Below the pieces are notes generated by a model, which saw nothing but the letters and a program-made list of their open reading frames with translations, was not told the origin of the DNA and made no database searches. A DNA stretch of 24,702 bases, taken from assembly GCA_040380145.1 (NCBI GenBank), contig JBEIJQ010000024.1, positions 1 through 24,702 of the forward strand. Direction: 5' to 3'. Every line of letters begins with the position of its first letter. Position 1 is the first letter of the stretch. The position numbers were made by a program, and so were the translations under genes. This document shows, piece after piece, positions 1 through 7,212 of the stretch. The DNA comes from JBEIJQ01 sp040380145. Lineage in GTDB: Bacteria > Bacteroidota > Bacteroidia > Chitinophagales > Saprospiraceae.

Positions 1-11
1 ACTTCTACAAG

Positions 12-86
12 GGAGGCTGAAGGGGCTCGAACCCTCGACCTTCGGAACCACAATCCGATGCTCTAACCTGCTGAGCTACAACCTCC
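12..86 (-). tRNA. tRNA-His (anticodon GTG)
   Basis: Read on the minus strand this folds into a complete cloverleaf. The acceptor stem is followed by T8 and A9, then a D-stem beginning GCTC. The anticodon loop is TTGTGGT with anticodon GTG, and the T-loop is TTCGAGC. The 5' end carries the extra G-1 that is unique to tRNA-His, and it pairs with discriminator C73, so the histidyl-tRNA synthetase identity element is present. The 3' CCA is not encoded and must be added after transcription. A good Bacteroidota-type promoter lies directly upstream. Confidence 0.96.
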
Positions 87-105
87 GTGTTGCGCGTTTG
101 CGGCG

Positions 106-136
106 CAAAGATAAGCACTTTCGAGATTTCACCAAA
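106..136 (-). promoter_or_regulatory. Promoter of tRNA-His
   Basis: On the minus strand a -7 box TATCTTTG (113 to 106) matches the Bacteroidota consensus TAnnTTTG exactly. A TTTG -33 element (136 to 133) lies 19 bases upstream. Transcription would start around position 98, about a dozen bases before the mature tRNA 5' end. It is the best two-part promoter seen in the window. Confidence 0.6.
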
Positions 137-138
137 CA

Positions 139-173
139 GTAGCGGCGGTTTTTTTCAAAAATACCGCCGCTAC
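139..173 (-). terminator. Strong hairpin downstream of the M61 peptidase
   Basis: GTAGCGGCGGT (139-149) and ACCGCCGCTAC (163-173) are perfect 11-base complements around a short A/T-rich centre that can itself pair partly (TTTTT with AAAAA). The hairpin sits just past the stop codon of the minus-strand M61 gene, where a terminator is expected. There is no T-run after the stem on that strand, so it may instead be a 3'-end stabilising or Rho-assisted structure. It lies next to the tRNA-His promoter and may insulate the two transcription units. Confidence 0.4.
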
Positions 174-186
174 CGAGGGCGCTCCC

Positions 187-2043
187 TTACTCCGCTCGGC
201 AATCGCCCAACCAGGCTTTGCGCAGAGCCAACTGCTCGGGCGTGGCCTTGGCCATGGGGCGCAGGATATGCTTGGCCTCGACGGTCATTTTCTGCAGCTT
301 GGTCTTGAGCACCACGGTTTTGCCCTTTCGCAAAACCTTCACTGTCACCTCATCTCCTTCCTTGGCCGTGGCCATGTAGGCTCCCAGCACCGCATTGACG
401 GTGGCAAAGGTGAGATCCTGACCGTTCCACTCGGTGATCACATCTCCTTTCTTGAACTTGAACTTCTTTTGGCCGAATTTATCGAGATTTTCGACTTTTT
501 CGATCTTGAGCCGCATTTCGGCAAAGTCGAAACCCAGCGCGCCGGGGTTTTCGATCCCGCCCAACGGCGACAGTTCCTTTGTCTTGCCCTTCGGAAGGTA
601 CTCGATGCCAGCCAAGCGCAACAGCTCGGCATACGGCAACGGCTCGGCCCCTCCCACAAAACGGTTCAGGAAATCGCCGACTTCGGGAAACGTCAGCTTC
701 GTGATCTCGCCAAAAAGTTCCTCGTCCTTGAAGGCACGCTCTTTGCCGTATTTTTTGGACAGGTCCCGCATCAGATCGGCCATTCCGTACTTGCCCTTGG
801 AAAGTTGGCGCAACTTGATATCCAAAAACATGCCGATCAAAGCACCTTTTTGATAGACATTAACGTACTGGTCTTCGTACTTGTCCAATGCGCCGAGACT
901 GAGCTCCGTGAACGGCAGATCCTGCTTGAAATTCTCGGAAACCTCCATTTTTTCCCGCATCTTGCCCAAGAAATGTTCCATCGTGGTCAAGCGCCCACGG
1001 ACCTGGGCAATGTGCGACGAATACTCCGTGTAGCCCTCGTACAGCCACAGGTGGCGGCTCATCTTGGGATCGATGAAATCAAAATCCTGGATTTCCTCGG
1101 AATGGATGTTCAACGGTGTGACGATGTGGAAAAATTCGTGCGCCGATACATCGCGCACAGTCTCCGCAATGGCGTCGGGCTCGCCTTCGAACAAGGCATA
1201 AAACGAAGAATAGGAATGCTCCAATGCCCCCGCGCTTCCTGAAGAATAGTTTTCGTCGTTCAGGTACAGCAGAAAAGCATAGTGATCAACGGGCAGTTCA
1301 CCGCCCAGATATACGCGCTGCGCTTCCAGCGTGGGCCCGATCTCCGTGGCGATATACTTCGAAGTAACCAGGCCGTTGGGCGAATAGACGGATACCAAGA
1401 CCCGTGCGTTCGCCACCTGCAGCCATGTGGTGTCGGGCCGACAAAACATGATCGGGCCGTCCACGAGGTAATTGTAGGTCTCCGCGAAAAAAACATCCGA
1501 GTTGGAGCTGCCGCCGATTCGCTGCAACGATGTGCTCCCGAACATGGATTCCGGACGCGCCACGGTAACATAATAGGGCAACTTCTCGAAACCCTCGAAA
1601 AATCCGAAGATCCCGTGGTTGTTGAAGACATAGTTCTCCGACTCGAAATTGGTACCGGCAGGCTCGAAAACCTGGTTGTCCAGCTCAGTGTCCCAAGTGT
1701 CTTCCACCTTGTACACCAACTTGGCCAACTTGGCACCATCGGCAATGACCCAGGAATTGGGATCGGGCTTGTCAGTGGCCAGTTCGTTGCCCGATGCGTC
1801 CAAGGCCTTGAAATCCTTGACGAACCGACCGAAATCGTAAATTTTGTAAGTGCCCGGCACCATCTTGGGCAAATGGTAGGTCAGGCTGCCGCGGTCGAGC
1901 TTGGGCACCTCCAAAGTGACGGTCAACAGATCGTCCTCCACGGCGTTCAGATCGACATCGAATCGATAAGAAGGCTTGGCGGGTTTCTGCGCTATCAACG
2001 ATCCGCAAACAAGTAGGAACAGGAGAGAAAGGTGTTTTTTCAT
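187..2043 (-). CDS. M61-family (glycyl aminopeptidase-like) metallopeptidase with PDZ domain, exported
   Basis: A 618-residue zinc peptidase of the M61 type. The metal motif HEFFH is at about residues 302-306, followed by LYEGYTEY, whose Glu (about 336) is the expected third zinc ligand. The N-terminal half is the beta-rich region usual for M61 proteins. A PDZ-like domain follows the catalytic region near the C-terminus (GDVITEWNGQDL and a later GDEVTVKVLRKGK stretch). I chose the ATG at 2043 because it begins a clear signal peptide (MKKHLSLLFLLVCGSLIAQ); an upstream in-frame start would bury it. Expected location is the periplasm or cell surface. It is a single gene, divergent from the SIR2-like gene. 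Substrate is unknown; M61 enzymes prefer N-terminal Gly or Ala. The family call is firm. Confidence 0.9.
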   Translation of the reverse strand: MKKHLSLLFLLVCGSLIAQKPAKPSYRFDVDLNAVEDDLLTVTLEVPKLDRGSLTYHLPKMVPGTYKIYDFGRFVKDFKALDASGNELATDKPDPNSWVIADGAKLAKLVYKVEDTWDTELDNQVFEPAGTNFESENYVFNNHGIFGFFEGFEKLPYYVTVARPESMFGSTSLQRIGGSSNSDVFFAETYNYLVDGPIMFCRPDTTWLQVANARVLVSVYSPNGLVTSKYIATEIGPTLEAQRVYLGGELPVDHYAFLLYLNDENYSSGSAGALEHSYSSFYALFEGEPDAIAETVRDVSAHEFFHIVTPLNIHSEEIQDFDFIDPKMSRHLWLYEGYTEYSSHIAQVRGRLTTMEHFLGKMREKMEVSENFKQDLPFTELSLGALDKYEDQYVNVYQKGALIGMFLDIKLRQLSKGKYGMADLMRDLSKKYGKERAFKDEELFGEITKLTFPEVGDFLNRFVGGAEPLPYAELLRLAGIEYLPKGKTKELSPLGGIENPGALGFDFAEMRLKIEKVENLDKFGQKKFKFKKGDVITEWNGQDLTFATVNAVLGAYMATAKEGDEVTVKVLRKGKTVVLKTKLQKMTVEAKHILRPMAKATPEQLALRKAWLGDCRAE

Positions 2044-2305
2044 TTTGAGGAAAAAAAGTGAAATAATAGGCCTGCTGGCGGCCAACAAGAAACATAAACG
2101 CTTTTGCGCCCCTGTTCGTTTGTGTTTTTCTCCGAACATGACAGATTCAAAGCAATTTTTTGGCTCCCATCCGCGATAGAAGTTCGAGTTTATGTGCTCT
2201 TATTGTTTTTATTTTTATATAAAAAAATAATAATCAATTAAATAAAAAAAAATTCCGACACGATGGCAGACCGGCCTCAAAGCAATTTTTTGCGCAGTCT
2301 CGCAA
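2044..2305. other. Divergent intergenic region, AT-rich, with a 16-base direct repeat
   Basis: This 262-base gap separates the M61 gene (-) from the SIR2-like gene (+) and must hold both promoters. Positions about 2195-2252 are almost pure A/T, unlike the rest of the window. Two exact 16-base copies of TCAAAGCAATTTTTTG lie at 2147-2162 and 2277-2292, same orientation, on either side of the AT-rich block. No TAnnTTTG box was found for the SIR2-like gene. Confidence 0.6.
2147..2292 (+). repeat. Pair of 16-base direct repeats (2147-2162 and 2277-2292)
   Basis: TCAAAGCAATTTTTTG occurs twice, exactly, with starts 130 bases apart. The second copy ends 13 bases before the ATG of the SIR2-like gene. 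Twin operator, recombination scar or a local duplication are all possible; the sequence alone does not decide. Confidence 0.75.
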
Positions 2306-3520
2306 ATGCACCCCAAATCGGAAGTCGTTTCGACGATACGGCCTAAATTTGTGCAATCAATACTGGACAGACAAGCGCCCGTGATACAGCCCGGAAAAAT
2401 CAAGCCCCTGACTTTTTTGCTCAACAAATTGGGCGAAAAACACCCCCAGTTCGACATGCCCAACACGGCCATGATGCTCGGCGGCGGCTGCTCGGTCTCC
2501 TCCGGCGTGCCGCTCAGCGGCGGGCTGATGGAACAATGCCGCATGTACGCCTTTCTGCTGGAAGAAACCGTCGGTGGAGGTCGGATCGCTCAAGAACAGC
2601 ATTTCGACCAAGTGGCCGACTTGGTCAACCATCAGATCGACCGCTACCAGGCTTTCGTCAAAAACAAAGAATCCGTTTTTGCCCAAGAAGTGGAAGACGA
2701 ATCAAAGGATTGGCTCCCCCTGATCAAGGAATTCGATCCCGGTGCGACTTGGAACGAATACCGCGACCAGATCGTTTGGCAACGCCTCTACGCCAAGTGG
2801 TTCGAAGCCTACTCCCAAGAACCGCTCGACCGGTTCCGTTTCGTGGAACGCATGGTCCATGGCCTACGGCCCGGCCCGGGTTACCTGCTGTTGGCCACCA
2901 TGGTCGAAAACGGCCTGATCCGCAATCTCCTGACCACCAATTTCGAAGACCTGCTCGAAGATTCCATCGTGCACGGGGTCGGCATGCGCTGCAACGTCTT
3001 CCAAGACGACGAGTACTCCCGATACATCAGCATCCACAGCGAACGCCCCAACCTCATCAAACTCAATGGCGACTACCGCTACGCGCTTTCCAGCAACGGG
3101 GTCAAAAACATCTTGGCCCTCACGGAAAAACTCCTTTTCAAATTCGAGGAACTGCTCTACAGCCTCGACTTGGTGGTGCTGGGATACAATGGAACGGACC
3201 ACTCCATCATGTCCAACATCCTGAAAATAAAAAAAGAGCGCCCGTTCGGGCTCTATTGGTGCGGCCTCAATCCGGCGATGGTGCCCTGGCGCGTGGCCAA
3301 GTTGATCAACAATACCCCCAACAGTTTCTTCATCAAAATCCAAGGCTTCGACGAGGTGATGGCCGAAATGTTTTCCCTGTACGGAAAAAAAAGCGCCCAA
3401 GACCTGGTCGCCCAGGCACAGGCCCGGCAATCCTACAACGATCAATCGATCCGGGACCTCGTAAAAACACTTCCACCGGAAACGGGCGCCGCCCTACAGA
3501 ACAGATTTTTTCCCACCTGA
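2306..3520 (+). CDS. SIR2-like NAD-binding protein (SIR2_2-type), candidate NADase effector
   Basis: A 404-residue protein with the SIR2 fold signature. A glycine-rich NAD loop LGGGCSVSSGVP (about 58-69) matches the GAGxSxxSGIP motif. TTNFED (210-215) matches TTNxD. KLNGDY (262-267) sits where KLHGD is expected, and LGYNGTD (292-298) resembles the late nucleotide-binding motif. Stand-alone SIR2-like proteins of this kind are often NAD-depleting effectors of anti-phage systems; true sirtuin deacylases carry a Cys4 zinc module, which is not evident here. Oddity: Asn264 replaces the usual catalytic His. No partner defence gene is adjacent. purM follows after 39 bases, so the two may be cotranscribed. 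The start is the first ATG of the frame; ATG 2456 (MPNTAMM) is possible but less likely. Fold is well supported, function inferred. Confidence 0.8.
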   Translation: MHPKSEVVSTIRPKFVQSILDRQAPVIQPGKIKPLTFLLNKLGEKHPQFDMPNTAMMLGGGCSVSSGVPLSGGLMEQCRMYAFLLEETVGGGRIAQEQHFDQVADLVNHQIDRYQAFVKNKESVFAQEVEDESKDWLPLIKEFDPGATWNEYRDQIVWQRLYAKWFEAYSQEPLDRFRFVERMVHGLRPGPGYLLLATMVENGLIRNLLTTNFEDLLEDSIVHGVGMRCNVFQDDEYSRYISIHSERPNLIKLNGDYRYALSSNGVKNILALTEKLLFKFEELLYSLDLVVLGYNGTDHSIMSNILKIKKERPFGLYWCGLNPAMVPWRVAKLINNTPNSFFIKIQGFDEVMAEMFSLYGKKSAQDLVAQAQARQSYNDQSIRDLVKTLPPETGAALQNRFFPT

Positions 3521-3559
3521 CGGTCGGACGGCCCCAATTTCCCAAAATATCCCACGAAA

Positions 3560-4714
3560 ATGTCCATGAAATACAGCCAACGCGGCGTTTCCGCTACCAA
3601 AGACGAGGTGCACCAAGCCATCTCGCACCTCGACAAAGGGATTTTCCCCAACGCGTTCTGCAAGATCCTCCCCGATGTGGCCGGCGGCGATCCGGACTGG
3701 TGCAACCTCATGCACGCCGATACCGCCGGCACCAAAACTTCGCTCGCCTACCTCTATTGGAGGGAAACGGGCGAGCTGTCGGTATGGGCGGGCATCGCCC
3801 AAGACGCCATCGTGATGAACCTCGACGACATGGCCTGCACGGGTTGCCTCGACAATATCCTGCTATCCGGCACGATCGGCCGCAACAAGCGCTTCGTTTC
3901 CGGCGATGTAATAGCCGCCGTGATAGAAGGCGGGAGGGCTTTTTGCGAAAAAATGGCCGACTATGGCGTCCACATCCATCTGGCGGGCGGCGAAACGGCC
4001 GATGTGGGCGACATCGTCCGCACCATCGATGTTGGCTACACGACTTTCGCCCGGATGCGCCGCAGCGAGGTGCTCGATGTCCAAATCCGGCCGGGCGACG
4101 CGGTGGTGGGTTTTGCTTCGTACGGACAAGCGGCCTACGAAGACGCCTACAACTCCGGCATCGGCTCCAACGGTCTGACCTCCGCCCGGCACGATGTGCT
4201 GTCGAAGTTCTATGCGCAACATTTTCCGGAAAGTTTCGAAACCGGCATCCCGGAAGAGGTGGCCTATTGCGGGGGAAGCCGGCTGACCGACCTTTTCGAA
4301 GGCCACCAAGTGGGCCGCTTGCTGTTGTCGCCCACAAGAACCTTCCTACCGCTCCTTCGGGCGCTGCTGGTGGAGTTGCGCCCCCATGTCCACGGCCTCA
4401 TCCACAACACCGGGGGCGGACAGAGCAAGGTCAAAAAATTCCTGCACGGCTGTTCGGTGGTCAAAAACAACCTGTTCGCACCGCCGCCCGTTTTCCGTCT
4501 GATCGCCGAATCGTCGGGTACCGGCGCCCACGAGCGATACCAGGTGTTCAACATGGGCTGCCGCTTGGAAGCCTATCTGCCGCCCGAAGCCGCCGAAACG
4601 GCCATCGAAATCGCGCGGGGACTGGGCATCGAGGCCCAAGTGATCGGACATGTGGAAGCCGCTGCCGAACCCTCCGTAACGGTCGAAGTAGGCGATGAAA
4701 AGTTGGTGTACTGA
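3560..4714 (+). CDS. purM: Phosphoribosylformylglycinamidine cyclo-ligase (AIR synthase), Bacteroidota type
   Basis: A 384-residue member of the PurM/AIR-synthase superfamily. It would convert formylglycinamidine ribonucleotide and ATP to aminoimidazole ribonucleotide, the fifth step of purine synthesis, in the cytosol. The N-terminus (YSQRGVSATKDEVHQAI), ADTAGTKTSLAY, GIAQDAIVMNLDD, GGETADVGD and GSNGLTSARHD resemble the divergent PurM of Bacteroidota rather than E. coli PurM. PurM-type ATP-binding proteins also include SelD and ThiL, but there is no N-terminal Cys/Sec-Gly-Cys motif as in SelD. Length and full-length similarity suggest an intact enzyme. ATG 3560 is used; an ATG two codons later is equally possible. 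A terminator-like hairpin overlaps and follows the stop codon. Confidence 0.88.
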   Translation: MSMKYSQRGVSATKDEVHQAISHLDKGIFPNAFCKILPDVAGGDPDWCNLMHADTAGTKTSLAYLYWRETGELSVWAGIAQDAIVMNLDDMACTGCLDNILLSGTIGRNKRFVSGDVIAAVIEGGRAFCEKMADYGVHIHLAGGETADVGDIVRTIDVGYTTFARMRRSEVLDVQIRPGDAVVGFASYGQAAYEDAYNSGIGSNGLTSARHDVLSKFYAQHFPESFETGIPEEVAYCGGSRLTDLFEGHQVGRLLLSPTRTFLPLLRALLVELRPHVHGLIHNTGGGQSKVKKFLHGCSVVKNNLFAPPPVFRLIAESSGTGAHERYQVFNMGCRLEAYLPPEAAETAIEIARGLGIEAQVIGHVEAAAEPSVTVEVGDEKLVY

Positions 4715-4751
4715 TCCTTTTCCGATCGCCGGATCGGGGATCTCTTTTTTT
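4713..4751 (+). terminator. Rho-independent terminator after purM
   Basis: The stem CCGATC (4722-4727), loop GCCG, CCGATC complement GATCGG (4732-4737) is extended by an outer GATCC/GGATC pair across a TTTT bulge. On the plus strand it is followed at once by TCT and a run of seven T (4745-4751). It overlaps the purM stop codon and separates purM from the convergent permease gene. Confidence 0.6.
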
Positions 4752-4774
4752 CGAAAAAAATTGCCCCCCCTGCC

Positions 4775-5935
4775 CTATCGGGCGGAGCCGACCGCGCGGG
4801 AAATGTTCCAACGCATAAAGCCCAGGTACAGAAAAACGAGCACAGCTCCGAGCGCGCCCGTGCCGAGCGAAGGGCCCAAACCCACCTCGAAACCCTGCCC
4901 GATCAGGGCAAGGCCCATCCACCACCGCAGGCCGATGACCGTTGCCGCGGTCAGGGCGGCCACGGCCGCGAACTGCCACGCGAATCGGCGTTGAAGCACC
5001 TGCACGATGGCCCGCTGCCGATAACCGAGCTGCTGCAGCAACCGGATATCGCCCGACGCTTGGGCGACGAGCAGCCGGAAATTCAATCCATATACCAAAA
5101 GGGCCAACAATGCGACGAAACCGCCCGTGCCCCCGAGAACGGGCATCAGCACGGCCGCCAGCCCGCCCACGCGGTCGATCGCGGCACGGCCCACTTCCCA
5201 GTTCTGCTTTTTCAAGAACTCCCTGAAATCGCTTCCCGAAGGATTGTCCACGAGCGCGACGAGCTGCTTGGCCGGCTTGGCCGTTTCGCCGAAGGTGGCG
5301 TTGGCGTATCGGAGGAAATTGTCCGGGACCAACAAGGTATTGAGCCGCTGGGAAAATCCGACGATCCGGCACGAAAAGGCCTGCTGCAGCCCGTTGCCGG
5401 AAAACACCATCTGAAATTGCAGGGTGGTGGCCACATCCGGCGGAATAGGCGGCGTGCCGATGGCCGGCGCGGCGGCGAGGTTGTAGAGCGAAAGAAATTC
5501 TTTGGACAAGATCAGGGGGATGTCCCGCTGCCCGGGCTGCCAAACGAACTCGGGCGGGCTCACATCCAGATATTGACGGGGGACCGCCTGCAGGAACAAG
5601 TACATGTACAGGTCCGATTGCGGGAGCTCGCCCGTGACCCGGAAATGGTTCGACAAAACGGGATCGGCGGAGCGGACGAACGGCTGTTTGGACAACTCTT
5701 CCGTTTCTTGCGGAGAAAAAACGGCCGGATCGGCTCCGAGAAGCCCCAGCACCGAACCCATGGTGCCCACATTTTTCTGCAGGAGCACCACATTGGACTG
5801 CCGTTGCCGGATACCGCCGAAATCGATGTACAACTGAACGGCCAACAACAACAGGGACAGCCCCGCATAAGCCCCCAGTCCAGCCCAGAACAGGTTCCAA
5901 CGCGCAGCAGGGCGCCAAAGCAATATGTTCAGCAA
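4775..5935 (-). CDS. FtsX/MacB-like membrane permease subunit
   Basis: About 386 residues with the layout of one FtsX/MacB-type permease: one N-terminal membrane segment (around WAGLGAYAGLSLLLLAV), a long extracytoplasmic domain of roughly 220 residues, then three C-terminal segments (around FVALLALLVYG, FAAVAALTAATVIGL and GAVLVFLYLGF). Such proteins work with an ABC ATPase, but no ATPase gene is beside it. The start is uncertain. No ATG opens the frame; TTG 5935 gives MLNILLWRP, and plausible coding sequence continues upstream (VFDIERL before that point), so translation may begin at a rarer codon such as ATT 5995, just after the SPOR gene stop at 6009. It is the last gene of the minus-strand row. 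Substrate unknown. Confidence 0.65.
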   Translation of the reverse strand: MLNILLWRPAARWNLFWAGLGAYAGLSLLLLAVQLYIDFGGIRQRQSNVVLLQKNVGTMGSVLGLLGADPAVFSPQETEELSKQPFVRSADPVLSNHFRVTGELPQSDLYMYLFLQAVPRQYLDVSPPEFVWQPGQRDIPLILSKEFLSLYNLAAAPAIGTPPIPPDVATTLQFQMVFSGNGLQQAFSCRIVGFSQRLNTLLVPDNFLRYANATFGETAKPAKQLVALVDNPSGSDFREFLKKQNWEVGRAAIDRVGGLAAVLMPVLGGTGGFVALLALLVYGLNFRLLVAQASGDIRLLQQLGYRQRAIVQVLQRRFAWQFAAVAALTAATVIGLRWWMGLALIGQGFEVGLGPSLGTGALGAVLVFLYLGFMRWNISRAVGSAR

Positions 5936-6008
5936 GCGTTCGATGTCGAAAACGGTTTGAGGGCGACCGTTGATGCCGGAGCAAGGCCGTGAAATGTCCG
6001 GCCGTGGG

Positions 6009-7115
6009 TCAACGCTCGAGCACCCAGGCCCCTTTGTTGATCTTGCGGCGGATCGTGGCCAGGTGTTTTTCCAGTTCGGTGACCGAACAGTTCAGGCGCA
6101 CCCCTACCCTGTTGAGGCCTTTGTGGCCGTCGGTGAAAGGCGTGAATTTCTCTTTGAGCAGTTTGTCGGAAATGCGCTTGGCATTGGATGCTTGGGAAAA
6201 AGAACCCACGATGATGACCCAAGAACCGGAAGGCTCGGAATCGTCGAGGTACTTTTTGGCCATTTGCCTGTTTTCGTCCTCAGAAAAAGTCTTTTCGGGT
6301 TTCCCGTCCTTTTTCTTTTTCTTTTTAGCGGCTACATCCTCGTTGTCGTCGTCCGCATCGTCTTCTTCGGCAGCAAGCCATACATCGAGCGGCACTTGTT
6401 CGGCAGGCGGCGCGGCGGCGTTTTCGGCGACCGTTTGCTCAAGGGCTTGGACGGGCGCGGACGAACCGCTGTCGCCGGAAGACGGGGACGACACCAGCGC
6501 GGCTTCTTGGTTGCGGGGATTTTCGACAGCATCGGTCGAACCGCCGCCGGAGAGCCACACGATGGCCGACAGGGCCAGCAGGAAAGTCACCGAGGCAGCG
6601 ACCAGGGCGCCGCGCGAAAAAGAAGAGCGGCTGGACGAAACGGCGGGCCCGGGCTTGGTGGACGGGGTTTCCGGAGTGTTCATCTGTTGGCGCAGGATGG
6701 GATAAAACCGAAGCACGGGCAGTCCGTAAGAATACCGATCGAAATTCGTGCCCTCGGAAACGAAACGGATGTTTCCTTCCAAATCTTGGTAGAGCTTGCC
6801 CACCTTTTCGAAGCGCACGGTACTTTTTTGGGCCAAGGCCGCGTGGATCTCGGCAACGGCCTCGGAGAGGCTTTCAGAGGCGGCTTCGGGCAACAAGCCT
6901 TCGGCACGCACCAAGCGACCGACAAACAGATCGGCGTCGTCTTCTTTCAGCGCACCGTTGTAGCGCACATTTTTGCTCGGCGGATGGATCAGTCCCTGCA
7001 CATGGTCGATCTGCGCGTTTTCCCGATACACCAAGAAAGCCCCCAAACCGGGCACTACGACACATTCCTGCTCGTAGAGGAGGGCAGCGAGATGTCGGTC
7101 GATGGGAAGCTTCAT
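6009..7115 (-). CDS. SPOR-domain envelope protein with N-terminal HU-CCDC81-like region
   Basis: 368 residues from ATG 7115 (MKLPIDRHLAALLYE). The N-terminal 130 or so residues (ECVVVPGLGAFLV, STVRFEKVGKL) resemble the bacterial HU-CCDC81 type domain found in Bacteroidota SPOR proteins. A single membrane segment follows (about ASVTFLLALSAIVWLSG), then a low-complexity linker with acidic and KKKKKK stretches, and a C-terminal SPOR domain (GSWVIIVGSFSQASNAKRI to the end). SPOR domains bind denuded glycan strands of peptidoglycan at division sites, so a role in cell-wall or division-site organisation is likely. The cytoplasmic N-terminus and periplasmic C-terminus fit a bridging protein. The permease gene follows closely downstream. 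A weak -7-like box is at 7165-7172. The SPOR call is firm; exact role is not. Confidence 0.85.
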   Translation of the reverse strand: MKLPIDRHLAALLYEQECVVVPGLGAFLVYRENAQIDHVQGLIHPPSKNVRYNGALKEDDADLFVGRLVRAEGLLPEAASESLSEAVAEIHAALAQKSTVRFEKVGKLYQDLEGNIRFVSEGTNFDRYSYGLPVLRFYPILRQQMNTPETPSTKPGPAVSSSRSSFSRGALVAASVTFLLALSAIVWLSGGGSTDAVENPRNQEAALVSSPSSGDSGSSAPVQALEQTVAENAAAPPAEQVPLDVWLAAEEDDADDDNEDVAAKKKKKKDGKPEKTFSEDENRQMAKKYLDDSEPSGSWVIIVGSFSQASNAKRISDKLLKEKFTPFTDGHKGLNRVGVRLNCSVTELEKHLATIRRKINKGAWVLER

Positions 7116-7164
7116 ATGGGGTATGAGAATGGCCCGAATCGGGACGTTTGTTTTCAACGGGGCA

Positions 7165-7172
7165 CGAAAATA
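7165..7172 (-). promoter_or_regulatory. Possible -7 box before the SPOR gene
   Basis: TATTTTCG on the minus strand, one mismatch from TAnnTTTG, about 50 bases before the SPOR gene start and inside the 97-base gap after the glycosyltransferase gene. No clear -33 element. Weak support for separate transcription of the SPOR-permease pair. Confidence 0.28.
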
Positions 7173-7212
7173 CGGCCAAGCGCCCCATTTTTCCAAATGC
7201 CGCAGCGCAATT

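Noticed and set aside
2043..2139. 32-residue N-terminal extension of the M61 peptidase
   Set aside because: It would place charged residues before a clear signal peptide; ATG 2043 is the better start.
2536..4698. Very long open frame (720 codons) across the SIR2-like gene and purM
   Set aside because: Arg/Pro-rich shadow of two well-supported genes in another frame; no recognisable domain.
3560..4714. Selenophosphate synthase (SelD) as the identity of the PurM-like protein
   Set aside because: It shares the superfamily fold but lacks the N-terminal Cys/Sec motif, and the whole sequence resembles Bacteroidota PurM.
4548..5984. 478-codon minus-strand frame over the permease gene
   Set aside because: Arg/Gly/Pro-rich shadow; the overlapping permease frame has clear membrane segments and a sensible length.
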